Source: Rhodovulum tesquicola (lineage in GTDB: Bacteria; Pseudomonadota; Alphaproteobacteria; Rhodobacterales; Rhodobacteraceae). From it: 64,000 nt of DNA. The stretch spans positions 53,143 through 117,142 of the forward strand of contig NZ_JAMYDV010000011.1 in NCBI RefSeq assembly GCF_024128855.1, read 5' to 3'. The notes under the pieces were generated by a model. It had not been told where the DNA came from, did no database searches, and was given only the letters and a program-made list of their open reading frames with translations. Every line of letters begins with the position of its first letter. Position 1 is the first letter of the stretch. The translations under genes and the position numbers were made by a program. This document shows positions 21,427 to 30,300 of the stretch, piece after piece.

Positions 21427-22219
21427 CCGGGACGCGATCGGCGCGCTTCTGGGCATGCCGGTCGCGGGGATCGTGCCGCTGCACGGGGGAAGCCTGTCGC
21501 AGGTGGTGCGCGCGACACTGACGGACGGGCGCGTTGTCGTCGCGAAATCCGGGCCACTTGTCGCGCGCGAGGCGCGGATGCTGGCGGCCATGGCGCAGGC
21601 CGGTGCCCCCTGCCCGGCCGTGATCGCGGTGGCGGGCGATCTGATGGTGATGGAACATCTCGACGAGACGCGGGCCGGACCGGCCGGATGGGCCGCGTTG
21701 GGCAGGGCGCTGTCGCGGCTGCACGCGGCCCGGGGCGCGGGCTATGGCTGGGACGAGGATCATGCCTTCGGCCCGGCGGCCATCCCCAACGCGCCCTGCC
21801 CCGACTGGCCCGGCTTCTGGGCCGAACGGCGGCTGCTGGCCTGGCCCGGCGCGCTGCCCGTCGGCATCGCAGGACGGGTCGAGCGGCTGGCCGCGCGCCT
21901 GCCCGACCTCTTGCCGCGCCACCCCCCGCCCGCCTTGCTGCATGGCGATCTGTGGGCCGGGAACGTGCTGTTCACGCAGCAGGGCGCCGCGCTGATCGAC
22001 CCGGCCTGTTACCACGGCCATGCCGAGGTGGACCTGGCCATGCTGCATCTGTTCGGCCGCCCGGGCGCGGACCTTGCCGGGGCCTATGACCCGCCGGAGC
22101 CCGGCTGGCAGGCGCGCCGCCCGCTTTATCAGCTCTGGCCCGCGCTGGTGCATCTGCGGCTGTTCGGCGGCGGCTATCGCGGCATGGTCGAGGAATGCCT
22201 GGATACGGTCGGGGCCTGA
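21419..22219 (+). CDS. Fructosamine kinase-family protein
   Basis: A 266-residue aminoglycoside-phosphotransferase-like kinase. The catalytic loop LLHGDLWAGNVLF and the metal-binding DPACYHGHAEVDLAM are typical of the fructosamine kinase family (FN3K/YniA type), which phosphorylate sugar adducts on proteins. The start overlaps the YgfZ gene by 8 bases, indicating translational coupling. The N-terminal glycine loop LHGGSLSQVVRA replaces a classical P-loop, as in this family. Confidence 0.9.
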   Translation: MADRDAIGALLGMPVAGIVPLHGGSLSQVVRATLTDGRVVVAKSGPLVAREARMLAAMAQAGAPCPAVIAVAGDLMVMEHLDETRAGPAGWAALGRALSRLHAARGAGYGWDEDHAFGPAAIPNAPCPDWPGFWAERRLLAWPGALPVGIAGRVERLAARLPDLLPRHPPPALLHGDLWAGNVLFTQQGAALIDPACYHGHAEVDLAMLHLFGRPGADLAGAYDPPEPGWQARRPLYQLWPALVHLRLFGGGYRGMVEECLDTVGA

Positions 22220-22242
22220 TCCCGGCGCGCGGCGCAAGAAGG

Positions 22243-22283
22243 TTAACACGGGGTTGAACGCGGAACCGGCACCCCCATATCTT
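22243..22283 (+). promoter_or_regulatory. Possible CtrA-type box overlapping a promoter -35
   Basis: TTAA-CACGGGG-TTGA at 22243-22257 is a one-mismatch fit to the CtrA box TTAA-N7-TTAA. The second half-site overlaps TTGAAC (22254-22259), an N18 spacer and TATCTT (22278-22283), a plausible sigma-70 promoter. CtrA boxes overlapping the -35 are usual at activated promoters. It would serve the gene at 22448 with a leader of about 160 bases. Confidence 0.45.
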
Positions 22284-22320
22284 GGCGTTGAGAGGGCCGC
22301 CCCGCGACAATATCATGTGT

Positions 22321-22377
22321 GGTTTCAACCTCAGCCATGCGCTATACGCATGAGAGGTATTCGAAAACGGAAATACC
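22321..22377 (+). promoter_or_regulatory. AT-rich leader with three short palindromes
   Basis: Within the untranslated region before the gene at 22448 there are GGTT-TC-AACC (22321-22330), ATGCG-CTATA-CGCAT (22337-22351) and GGTATT...AATACC (22356-22377). The stretch is unusually AT-rich for this genome. It could hold operator sites or fold as leader RNA; no known riboswitch was recognised. Confidence 0.35.
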
Positions 22378-22447
22378 GAATCGATGCAAAACCGTCATAT
22401 TCGGCGTCACGCCCGAAACGCAAGAGCAAGAATAAAAGGACGACGAG

Positions 22448-22765
22448 ATGGCCGATTTCGTTGATGGCACCGCTTTCAATCACGAACAGGGCAACCGCGC
22501 CCGAAAACTGTTCGCTGCGGTGGTGCTGGCCGCGCTGGACGATGCGATCGCGGATGACAAGAAATACGGGAACGGACCCGAGCAGATCGCCCGCTGGGCG
22601 CGCTCGCGCGATGGGCGCGAGGTGCTGTCCTGCGCCGGGATCGACCCGAACGAGCGCGTCGTCACCGGGCTGATGGAATTCGTGGCCCGCGGCGTGCGCA
22701 CATCGGTCGCGTTGTCGCGCGAGGAAAGCGAACGCCGCCAGGCCCAGGAGGCCGAAGCGGCCTGA
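22448..22765 (+). CDS. DUF6280-like conserved Rhodobacterales protein
   Basis: A 105-residue soluble protein: MADFVDGTAFNHEQGNRARK then a helix LFAAVVLAALDDAIADDKKY, GPEQIARWARSRDGREVL and a C-terminal acidic helix. From memory this very conserved small protein is the DUF6280 family, restricted to Rhodobacterales; its function is unknown. Its strong conservation, a possible CtrA-type promoter, an AT-rich leader and a terminator directly behind it mark it as a monocistronic, tightly regulated gene. Confidence 0.75.
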   Translation: MADFVDGTAFNHEQGNRARKLFAAVVLAALDDAIADDKKYGNGPEQIARWARSRDGREVLSCAGIDPNERVVTGLMEFVARGVRTSVALSREESERRQAQEAEAA

Positions 22766-22788
22766 TCCTCGTCCCGACCACGCCAGGG

Positions 22789-22815
22789 CGCGCCCTTCGG
22801 GGCGCGTTTCGCGTT
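22789..22815 (+). terminator. Intrinsic terminator with TTCG tetraloop
   Basis: CGCGCCC (22789-22795), loop TTCG, GGGCGCG (22800-22806), then TTTCGCGTTT. It lies 24 bases after the stop of the DUF6280-like gene. Confidence 0.7.
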
Positions 22816-22875
22816 TAGCGGGATTGCGTCTTCGTCGCCCGGCAGGGATCGCCACCGGGCCGCCCCCTCCCCGCG

Positions 22876-23448
22876 CTAGTCCGTCTCGCGCGTGGTCAGC
22901 GCGCGGTTGATCTCGCGCCGCACAAGCTTGCGCAGGTTCTTCGTCATCCGTTCGCCCAGATCGCCCTGAAGCTCCTGCCGGATGATCGTGGCCACCAGCT
23001 TGCGCAAGGCCTCGTCGTCCTGAACCGCCAGCGGACCGGACGCCCCCGCCACGGGGTCGCGGGACGATGCCGTCTCGGCGGCCCTGCCCTCATGCGGCGC
23101 GGGGGCAGCGGCGGGCCTGGACCAGCCGGTGGCCGCCGCAAGCGTCTCGGTCCCGTCGGGTTCCCATTCGTCGTCGCAGCCGGCAAAGGCCGCTTCCAGC
23201 TCGGCGATCCTCTGTTCGAGGCTCGACGCCTCGGCGGCTGCGGGCTGCTGCATGGAGGGGCTCGGCGGCGCCTTGTCGCGAACGGGCGCAGGCGGTGTCT
23301 CTGCCGGTCCACCCTCCGTCCCGACCCGCAATGCAGGCGTCAGGATCAGCCGTCCCGGCGCGCCGGGACCTGCCGACGCCTCGTCGCCGACGCTCCGGCG
23401 GATCGACGAGATCACCTCGTCGTCGCGAGGGGGGACGCTTTCCGGCAT
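22876..23448 (-). CDS. Uncharacterised acidic protein, weakly PopZ-like
   Basis: A 190-residue protein, taken from the ATG at 23448; a longer frame to 23514 is possible. The N-terminus has a short helix DDEVISSIRRSVGDEA, the middle is Pro/Ala/Glu-rich and probably disordered, with a short coiled coil SLEQRIAELEAAF, and the C-terminus is a conserved-looking helical block (LRKLVATIIRQELQGDL and NLRKLVRREINRAL). Short N-terminal helix, acidic disordered linker and C-terminal helices are the architecture of PopZ/DUF2497 polar organisers, but residue similarity is weak. It lies downstream of the TolC gene on the same strand. Confidence 0.5.
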   Translation of the reverse strand: MPESVPPRDDEVISSIRRSVGDEASAGPGAPGRLILTPALRVGTEGGPAETPPAPVRDKAPPSPSMQQPAAAEASSLEQRIAELEAAFAGCDDEWEPDGTETLAAATGWSRPAAAPAPHEGRAAETASSRDPVAGASGPLAVQDDEALRKLVATIIRQELQGDLGERMTKNLRKLVRREINRALTTRETD

Positions 23449-23528
23449 GGATCCAGCGCAGACCTTGTTTGCCAACTTACCCCGGAACGTAGCGGGATGG
23501 TGGCCCCCAGACAATGCCTGCGGACCGG

Positions 23529-24908
23529 TCAGTTACGCCCGAGTCTTTCCAGAACCTTGTCGAGCTGCTTGCCCTGGATGCTCTTGGCGGGCGCGTTCGA
23601 GACCGCGTTGTAATAGGCGCGCGGATCGTAGGTCGGAATGCCCAGGTCCAGATGCTGGGCCGTCAGGAGACCCATCGAGGACAGCACCCGGTAGATCGCG
23701 ACATACTGGTTCGCCTCGGCCTGCACCCGGGCGGTGCGGGCATCGAGAAGCTCCTGCTCGGCATCGAGCACATCAAGCGTGGTGCGCGCACCCAGCCGCG
23801 CCTCCTCGCGGGTGCCCTCGAAGGCAAGCTGTGCGGCGGCGATCTGCTCTTCGGTCGCGGTAAGCTGCGCGCGGGCAACGGCGAGGCTGGACCAGGCGTT
23901 GCCGACCCGCTCATCGACCAGCCGCACGGCCTGCAACAGCCCCGCGCGCGCCTGCTCGACCCCGGCCCGGGCCTGACGCTCGGCGGCGTAAAGCCCGCCG
24001 CCCTGATAGATCGTCTGGTTCAGCGACAGCCCGACCGAGCCGTATTCGCCGCCATCATCCTCGGCCACCACCCCGGCGCTCGCCGAGATACTGGGCCGCA
24101 TCGCCGCCTTGGCCCGACCGAGGTTCAACTCGGCCACGGTGACGTTGTGCTGGGCCTGAACGATTTCGGGATGGGTCTTGACCGCGATCGCGCGGGCCGC
24201 ATCGGAGTTCTGGGGCAGCGCCGGAAAACGCGGAATGCCGCTGAGCGCGCCGGGATAGCGGCCGATGGCAAGCTTGTAGGCCTCGCGCGCGATGGCAAGG
24301 TTGCCCTGCGCCGACACGAGGTTCGAGCGCGAGGCCGCCAGCCGCGACTGGGCCAGCGAAACGTCTGTGCGGGTCACCTCGCCGACCTCGAAGCGGTCCT
24401 CGGTGGCGCGCAATTGCTGCGAGATGAGCCGCACGTTGTTCTCGGCGAGGGACACGTTCTGGACCGCCGCGAAGACATCCATATAGGCCAGCACGGCCGC
24501 GAGCAGCACGTTCTGCTCGACCCCCAGAAGCGCCGCACGGGTGGCCAGGACCGATTCCCGCGCCGCGTCGATCGCCAGCCGGTTGTTGCCACCGTCATAA
24601 AGCGTCAGCCGCGCGGTCAGTTCGGCCTGCGCGCTGGAGGAATACTGCCCCTGGCTCGGGCTGCGGGTGTTGCCGTCCTGGTAGCGGCCGTTGATCGCGA
24701 AGTCGATGATCGGCCGCAGCGCCGCCACGGCGCGGGCGACATCCTCGTCTGCGGCACGCAGCACCGCGCGGTTCTGGTCCAGCAGATGCGAATTCTTGTA
24801 GGCGTCGATCAGCGCGTCGGTCAGCGTCTCGGCGCGCGCGGACGCCCCCCCGACAACCAGCGCCGCCGACAGGGCCGCGCCACCCAGCACTTTCAGGAAA
24901 CTGCTCAT
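23529..24908 (-). CDS. tolC: TolC-family outer-membrane channel protein
   Basis: A 459-residue protein read from the ATG at 24908 (GAGGCAGAC upstream); an ORF extension to 25055 has no signal peptide. The Sec signal SFLKVLGGAALSAALVVG is followed by ETLTDALIDAYKNSHLL, the usual first helix of TolC. Two repeats of long helices with strand segments follow, including SLNQTIYQGGGLYAAER in the second repeat and LDVLDAEQELLDARTARVQA near the end. TolC is the outer-membrane exit for drug efflux and type I secretion; the inner-membrane partners are not adjacent. Confidence 0.92.
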   Translation of the reverse strand: MSSFLKVLGGAALSAALVVGGASARAETLTDALIDAYKNSHLLDQNRAVLRAADEDVARAVAALRPIIDFAINGRYQDGNTRSPSQGQYSSSAQAELTARLTLYDGGNNRLAIDAARESVLATRAALLGVEQNVLLAAVLAYMDVFAAVQNVSLAENNVRLISQQLRATEDRFEVGEVTRTDVSLAQSRLAASRSNLVSAQGNLAIAREAYKLAIGRYPGALSGIPRFPALPQNSDAARAIAVKTHPEIVQAQHNVTVAELNLGRAKAAMRPSISASAGVVAEDDGGEYGSVGLSLNQTIYQGGGLYAAERQARAGVEQARAGLLQAVRLVDERVGNAWSSLAVARAQLTATEEQIAAAQLAFEGTREEARLGARTTLDVLDAEQELLDARTARVQAEANQYVAIYRVLSSMGLLTAQHLDLGIPTYDPRAYYNAVSNAPAKSIQGKQLDKVLERLGRN

Positions 24909-24982
24909 GTCTGCCTCGCTCTTTGTTGTCCGCGGCCTCTTGTTCTGTCCCGGGCGCGGCGGTGATGAACGGACCCTGCCCG

Positions 24983-25636
24983 CTAGAACTGGAATTGCGG
25001 CAAGCGCGCGAAACCCGGAAGGACCGGCGCACCGGCATTGAAGAGAAAGCGCCAACTGACCGCCCCACCGACCTTGCGGCCGATGCGCGCGACGCCCAGG
25101 CTGCCCTCGACGAAGATCGCCACGATCCGCCCGCCCTCCTTGAGCTGGTCGAGGATCGCCTCGGGCAGATGCTCGATCCCGCCCTCGATCACGATCGCGT
25201 CATAGGGGCCGTGGCGCGGCGCGCCCTCGGCCAGCGCGGCGCGCTCGACGGCGACATTGTCCACGCCCTGCTCGGCCAGCAGCGTCTCGGCCTCCCGGGC
25301 CATCGCCGCATCCTCCTCGACCGCGATTACCGCATCAGCCATCCGGGCGATCACGGCGGCCGAATAGCCAAGCCCGCAGCCCAGATCCAGCACCAGATCG
25401 CCGGGCCCCGGGGCGACCGCCTCGAGCATCTTGGCGAAGCTGCGCGCCTCCAGCACGGTGCGGCCGGGCGCGAGGGGCAGGTTTTCCCCGATATAGGCCG
25501 CGCCGCGAAGCCCCGCGGGCACGAATTCCTCGCGCGGGACCGCAAGAAGCGCCTCGATGATCGGCAGGCGCGTCACGTCCGAGGGCCGGACCTGGGTATC
25601 GACCATGGCCTCGCGGAGGGCGTCGTAATCGGGCAT
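24983..25636 (-). CDS. Protein-L-isoaspartate O-methyltransferase family protein
   Basis: A 217-residue protein with [20 protein letters not shown] at its N-terminus, [20 protein letters not shown], and the SAM motif [19 protein letters not shown]. This is the Pcm-like clade found next to tolC in Rhodobacterales. The canonical Pcm substrate loop (residues before motif I) is changed ([15 protein letters not shown], no clear SQP), so repair of isoaspartyl proteins is not certain. It lies 74 bases upstream of tolC on the same strand, probably one operon. Confidence 0.85.
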   Translation of the reverse strand: MPDYDALREAMVDTQVRPSDVTRLPIIEALLAVPREEFVPAGLRGAAYIGENLPLAPGRTVLEARSFAKMLEAVAPGPGDLVLDLGCGLGYSAAVIARMADAVIAVEEDAAMAREAETLLAEQGVDNVAVERAALAEGAPRHGPYDAIVIEGGIEHLPEAILDQLKEGGRIVAIFVEGSLGVARIGRKVGGAVSWRFLFNAGAPVLPGFARLPQFQF

Positions 25637-26028
25637 GCGGCTGAAGTCTCCGGCTCGAAATTAACCTGAAAAGGTGATGCCACATATCCCCGGCTCCGGC
25701 AATGCCCGGGGAAGCCGGCATCGCTGCACTGTGGCAGGCTGGCCCAGTCCGCCGCTGCGCGCTCCGCCCACATTGCGCGCCCTGTGCATGGCAACCGCCC
25801 CGATGCGCAATCGGCGCGTCGGGGACGCAAGCGATTGCGGTCGGCGGCGCCCGGGTTTCCGGGCGAACCGGCCGATACCGGGCCATTCGGAAAATGCCGC
25901 CGGGACCACCGGGCCGGTTGCGGGCGGTGATGCCATGGGCCATCTGTTCGGGGAACGCGACCACGCCCCGCCGTCGGTCGGCGCCCTGGTGTCGAAATGT
26001 GGGAAATGATGCTGGACAGGTTGTCCCG
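25637..26028. other. 392-bp stretch without an intact gene
   Basis: No protein-coding gene is supported. The sequence has a CCCCGG ... CCGGGG inverted repeat near 25685-25710 and no promoter pair I would defend. The missing N-terminal half of the methyltransferase remnant at 26029 was looked for here in all frames by eye and not found. Confidence 0.45.
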
Positions 26029-26343
26029 ATGACGCGCCGTTTCACCGCCTCCAAGGCCGCGCGCGGCAATTGCGGGGCCGGGACGGCCAAGCATTTTCAC
26101 CGTCCGGCGCAGGAATTCGACCGCCTGCGCGCGCCGGTCCGCCCCGGCGGATGGCTGGCATTCCAGACCTGCTTCCAGACCGGGGAGTCACGGTTCGTCG
26201 ACCGGCATTGCAGCAAGGATCCGACCCATCTCGTGTTCGACCGGGCCTGGACCTTCCGGTTTCCGGCAGAGGACCGGGGCTGGGCCTGCGAGCTGCCGGT
26301 CATGGACTTGGCGCTGCTGCGCCGCCCGGAGACGGGCGCATGA
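26029..26343 (+). pseudogene. C-terminal remnant of a class I methyltransferase
   Basis: A 104-codon frame whose residues about 22-104 match the C-terminal half of SAM-dependent methyltransferases: HFHRPAQEFDRL then RPGGWLAFQTCFQTGESRF and SKDPTHLVFDRAWTFRF. The SAM-binding half with motif I is absent, replaced by about 20 unrelated residues. It therefore looks like a 5'-deleted gene. The reading frame is still open to a TGA that overlaps the ATG of the next gene (ATGA), so it may still be translated. Confidence 0.65.
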
Positions 26344-26969
26344 CAAGCTGGCTGCACGAGGAGCGGCTGCAGGCGGTGCAAGCGGTCCTGCGGGACAGCG
26401 GTGCGGCCCGGGTGGTCGATCTCGGCTGCGGGGATGGCGACCTGTTCGTGCGGCTGGCCGCAGAGCCCGGCCTCACGGAACTCGTCGGCGTCGATATCTG
26501 CCGCGGCGCGCTGGCGCGGTTGCGCGGACGGCTGGACGCGCTCGGCCCCTTCCCCCCCCGGATCGACCTGCGCGAAGCCTCGATGACCGATCCCACACCC
26601 GATCTGGCCGGGTTCGATTGCGCCATTCTCGTCGAGACGATCGAGCATATCGACCCAGGCCGCCTGTCGCAGCTGGAGCGCGCCCTGTTCCTCGGAATGC
26701 GCCCGCGCATGATCGTGATCACGACGCCCAATGCCGAGTTCAACCCGCTGCTCGGCGTGCCGCCGCACCGGATGCGCCATCCCGGTCACCGGTTCGAATG
26801 GCCTCGGGCGAAATTCCGGCAATGGTGCCAGCGCGTGGCCGGGGCTGCGGGCTACGCGGTCGCGTTCCACGACATCGCGGGCCAGCATCCCGACCTCGGC
26901 GGCGCCAGCCAGATGGCCGTCTTCGACAGGCCCGGGGCGGCCTGCATCGAGACCCGGAAGCCGGGATGA
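26340..26969 (+). CDS. Stand-alone Hen1-type RNA 3'-terminal 2'-O-methyltransferase
   Basis: A 209-residue methyltransferase. SAM motif I is VVDLGCGDGDLF (residues 25-36), with VGVDICRGAL as motif II. The Hen1 metal signature E-x-x-E-H is at 99-103 (ETIEH), and the fourth ligand His is at 150 in GHRFEWPRAKF; these match the two Glu and two His that hold Mn2+ in plant HEN1. Motif TTPNAEFN (128-135) also fits. Hen1 methylates the 3'-terminal ribose of RNA. Bacterial Hen1 normally has an extra N-terminal domain and sits beside Pnkp for RNA repair; both are missing here. Function as an RNA methyltransferase is inferred from the conserved ligands. Confidence 0.75.
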   Translation: MTSWLHEERLQAVQAVLRDSGAARVVDLGCGDGDLFVRLAAEPGLTELVGVDICRGALARLRGRLDALGPFPPRIDLREASMTDPTPDLAGFDCAILVETIEHIDPGRLSQLERALFLGMRPRMIVITTPNAEFNPLLGVPPHRMRHPGHRFEWPRAKFRQWCQRVAGAAGYAVAFHDIAGQHPDLGGASQMAVFDRPGAACIETRKPG

Positions 26970-27237
26970 TCCGCCGACCCTTCCGGCAACGCCTCGCCGG
27001 GGCCGCCACCGCACGACGCCGCGCGCCGATCATCCGCGCCACGGCAGGACGGGCGCGCAACGGTGGACAAACCCGCTCGAAATTCCTATGTCTTCCGGGA
27101 AGGCGGGCCCGATGCACGTTTCGGCGGTCCGGCCATTCGATCGCATTCATCATAAATCAAGGAAGTTCCGGCACACCGCCCGCAACGGACGTGGCAGGCG
27201 GCCGCGAACCCCGCAGCTTGAAGTCAAAGGATACCAG

Positions 27238-27492
27238 ATGACACTCAAGGTCGATATTCAGGAAAGAGAGAACGAACTCGTCGGCAAGGGCACGATCGAC
27301 GGAATCGTGCCGTTCTATTTCAAGGATCAGGGACATCGCTGGATGGTCCGGATCGGTCCGAAATGGATCCTGAAGCAGAACGAGGCGTCGGTCGAACCGT
27401 CGCCCTCCCCCTTAACCGCGCGCAGCAAGATGTACTGGGCCATCGCCCAGTACCGGAACCACGCCCGGGATCACGCGCTCGGCTCGGCCTGA
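27238..27492 (+). CDS. Orphan 84-residue protein
   Basis: Not recognised. The ATG at 27238 has an AAAGG ribosome site 7 bases upstream, and codon use from this point fits coding sequence. The protein starts MTLKVDIQERENELVGKGTI, then DGIVPFYFKDQGHRWMVRIG, and ends with an Arg/His-rich helix (MYWAIAQYRNHARDHAL). It has no signal peptide or membrane segment. It follows the Hen1-type gene by 268 bases on the same strand and precedes a 444-base gap. Confidence 0.55.
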   Translation: MTLKVDIQERENELVGKGTIDGIVPFYFKDQGHRWMVRIGPKWILKQNEASVEPSPSPLTARSKMYWAIAQYRNHARDHALGSA

Positions 27493-27936
27493 GCCGGGCG
27501 GCGCAGATCGCGCATGCCGCTTTGCGGGCGATGCGACCGGGGCATGACCGCATGACTTCCCTGCCGCCCCGACGTGACCGCAAGCAGATCCTGTCGCGTC
27601 GGGCGGACCGGAAAGCGGGCCAGGCGGCGCCCCTGACAATCGGTCTGTCGTGACCTGACCCGGCCCTTCTCGGCCCGGTCCCGCCTGCCCGGTCCGCAGG
27701 CTGCCCGCCGCATCGCGCGGCCCCTCCCCACGCAGGCCGCATCGCCGGCCGCAGTTGCAGGCAGGCCCCGCTGCGCGGGCTTGTCCGTTTGCGTTTCGCG
27801 GGAATCCCTTTATTCAGGGTCCGAACCGCATCTTGTCGGCGCCTCGCTGAATGGTGCCTCGGGGTGAAAACCCTCCGGTAGACCGAAAATCCAGACCGCC
27901 GCGCATCGCAGCGCGCAGCGATGAAAAGGAATCGAG
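27493..27936. other. 444-bp non-coding stretch before the SulP gene
   Basis: No gene is supported; the frames here are low-complexity. A short stem CCCGC-TGC-GCGGG lies at 27767-27779. TTGCGT (27789-27794), a 16-bp spacer and TATTCA (27811-27816) could be a promoter for the SulP gene, leaving a leader of about 115 bases. Confidence in that promoter is low. Confidence 0.35.
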
Positions 27937-29430
27937 TTGAGCATGATCAAATCGCTTTACGACTACCGCGACCAGTGGATCGGCAATGTCCGAGGCGACA
28001 TCCTGGCCGGGCTTGTCGTGGCGCTGGCGCTGATCCCCGAGGCGATCGCGTTCTCGATCATCGCGGGCGTCGACCCCAAGGTGGGGCTTTACGCGTCCTT
28101 CTCGATCGCGGTGATCGTGGCGATCACCGGCGGGCGTCCGGGCATGATCTCGGCGGCGACGGCGGCGACCGCGGTGCTGATGGTCACGCTGGTCAAGGAA
28201 CACGGGCTGGAATACCTGCTGGCCGCGACCGTTCTGGCGGGGCTGATCCAGATCGGCGCGGGGCTGGCCAAGCTGGGCCACCTGATGCGGTTCGTCTCGC
28301 GATCCGTCATAACCGGCTTCGTCAACGCGCTGGCGATCCTGATCTTCCTGGCGCAGATTCCGGAACTGACCGGCGTGACCTGGGTGACCTACGCGATGGT
28401 CGCGGCCGGCCTTGCGATCATCTATCTCTTCCCGCTGCTGACCACCGCGATCCCCTCGCCGCTGGTCACCATAGTGGTGCTGACGGTTGCGGCGACGCTG
28501 CTGGGCCTCGATGTGCGCACCGTGTCCGACATGGGCGCGTTGCCCGACACGCTGCCGGTCTTCCTGATCCCCGACATCCCGCTGACCCTGGAGACGCTGC
28601 AGATCATCCTGCCCTATTCCATCGGCGTTGCGGCGGTCGGCCTGCTGGAAAGCCTGATGACCCAGACCATCGTCGACGACCTGACCGACACGCCCTCCGA
28701 CCGCAACCAGGAATGCATCGGGCAGGGCATCGCCAACACCGCGACCGGGTTCATCGGCGGCATGGCGGGTTGCGCGATGATCGGGCAGTCGATCATCAAC
28801 GTCAAATCCGGCGGGCGGGGGCGGCTGTCGACCTTTAGCGCAGGCGCGATGCTGCTGTTCCTGATCGTGGTGCTGGGCGATCTGGTGGGCCAGATCCCCA
28901 TGCCCGCGCTGGTGGCGATCATGATCATGGTCTCGATCGGGACATTCTCGTGGTCGTCGATCCGGAACCTGCGCGAACATCCGCGCTCGTCCTCGATCGT
29001 GATGCTGGCGACCGTGTTCTTCGTGGTCTACACCCACAACCTGGCGATCGGGGTTCTGGTCGGCGTGCTGCTGTCGGGCATCTTCTTCGCGGGCAAGATC
29101 GCGCAACTGTTCCGCGTCACATCCGAGATCTCCGAAGACGGCCGCACCCGGACCTATGTGGTTGAGGGCCAGCTCTTCTTCGCCTCGACCGAGGATTTCA
29201 TGAAGTCCTTCGACTTCAAGGAGGCCCTGGAACGCGTCACCATCGACGTCAGCCGCGCGCATATCTGGGACGTTTCGTCCGTTGCGGCGCTGGACATGGC
29301 CGTGCTCAAGTTCCGCCGCGAAGGCGCGACGGTCGAGATCGTGGGGCTGAACAAGGCGTCCGAGACCATCGTCGACCGGCTGGCTGTGCATGACAAGCCG
29401 GACGCGATGAAGGATCTGGTGGGACATTGA
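27937..29430 (+). CDS. SulP-family anion transporter with C-terminal STAS domain
   Basis: A 497-residue membrane protein with about 10-12 hydrophobic segments (residues 15-385) and a C-terminal STAS domain (about 390-495, [20 protein letters not shown]). The opening [20 protein letters not shown] is the SulP signature. A TTG at 27937 lies 6 bases after AAAAGGA; the ATG at 27943 is 12 away, so the TTG is slightly favoured. SulP proteins carry sulfate, bicarbonate or other anions; the substrate is not determined. The Usp gene follows 10 bases later. Confidence 0.92.
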   Translation: MSMIKSLYDYRDQWIGNVRGDILAGLVVALALIPEAIAFSIIAGVDPKVGLYASFSIAVIVAITGGRPGMISAATAATAVLMVTLVKEHGLEYLLAATVLAGLIQIGAGLAKLGHLMRFVSRSVITGFVNALAILIFLAQIPELTGVTWVTYAMVAAGLAIIYLFPLLTTAIPSPLVTIVVLTVAATLLGLDVRTVSDMGALPDTLPVFLIPDIPLTLETLQIILPYSIGVAAVGLLESLMTQTIVDDLTDTPSDRNQECIGQGIANTATGFIGGMAGCAMIGQSIINVKSGGRGRLSTFSAGAMLLFLIVVLGDLVGQIPMPALVAIMIMVSIGTFSWSSIRNLREHPRSSSIVMLATVFFVVYTHNLAIGVLVGVLLSGIFFAGKIAQLFRVTSEISEDGRTRTYVVEGQLFFASTEDFMKSFDFKEALERVTIDVSRAHIWDVSSVAALDMAVLKFRREGATVEIVGLNKASETIVDRLAVHDKPDAMKDLVGH

Positions 29431-29440
29431 GGGGGTAAGG

Positions 29441-30295
29441 ATGTCTGGAATACTGATGGCGCTGGTCGATGGCTCGGCCTATTCCGAAAGCGTCTGCCAC
29501 CATGCCGCCTGGATCGCGGGCCGCACCGGGGCACAGGTCAAGCTCTACCATGTGATCGACCCGCGCCGCGCGCGGGGACAGCGCGACCTGTCCGGCTCGA
29601 TCCGGCTGGGCGCGCGCTCGACGCTGATGGAACAGCTCACCGCGCTGGACGAACAGCACGCCAGGCTCGCCCAGGCCCAGGGCCGCGCGATCCTCGAGGA
29701 TGCCAAGGCCCTGATCGAGGCCGAGGGGATCGAGAACGTCATCACGCGGCTGCGCCATGACGACATCGTGGCCACCGTCGAGGCCAAGGAAGGCGTGGCC
29801 GACATGATCCTGATCGGCAAGCGCGGCGAGGCGGCGGGGCCGGACAGCCCGCATCTGGGCTCGAATTTCGAACGCATCGTGCGCGCCAGCCACAAGCCGG
29901 TCTTCGTCGCCAACCGTGCCTTCAGGCCGATCAACCGTGTGCTGATCGCCTATGACGGCGGCGTATCCGCGATGAAGGCGGTCGACTACGTCGCCCGCGA
30001 TCCGCTGTTTGCCGGGCTCGAGGTCATCGTAGCCAGCGCCGGGTCCGACAATGCCGAACTGCGCAGCGCGCTGGACAATGCGCGGGCCACGCTGAAGGCC
30101 GGCGGCCACGAGGCCGAGACGCGCATTCTGAAGGGCCAGCCCGAAAAGGCGCTGGGCGATCTGGCAGAGAGCGGCGGGATCGACCTTCTGGTGATGGGCG
30201 CCTATGGCCATTCGCGCATCCGCACCCTGGTCATCGGATCGACCACCACCGCGATGATCCGCACCTGCAAATGCCCCGTCGTGCTGATGCGGTGA
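29441..30295 (+). CDS. Universal stress protein with two Usp domains
   Basis: A 284-residue tandem UspA protein. The second domain keeps the ATP-binding motif GAYGHSRIRTLVIGSTT (G-2x-G-9x-G-S/T, around residues 250-270); the first has the diverged GKRGEAAGPDSPHLGSN, so only the C-terminal domain may bind nucleotide. It lies between a SulP transporter and a DksA-like gene with very short gaps (10 and 5 bases), so all three are probably one transcript. A link between anion uptake and stress response is suggested by context only. Confidence 0.92.
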   Translation: MSGILMALVDGSAYSESVCHHAAWIAGRTGAQVKLYHVIDPRRARGQRDLSGSIRLGARSTLMEQLTALDEQHARLAQAQGRAILEDAKALIEAEGIENVITRLRHDDIVATVEAKEGVADMILIGKRGEAAGPDSPHLGSNFERIVRASHKPVFVANRAFRPINRVLIAYDGGVSAMKAVDYVARDPLFAGLEVIVASAGSDNAELRSALDNARATLKAGGHEAETRILKGQPEKALGDLAESGGIDLLVMGAYGHSRIRTLVIGSTTTAMIRTCKCPVVLMR

Positions 30296-30300
30296 ACCGA

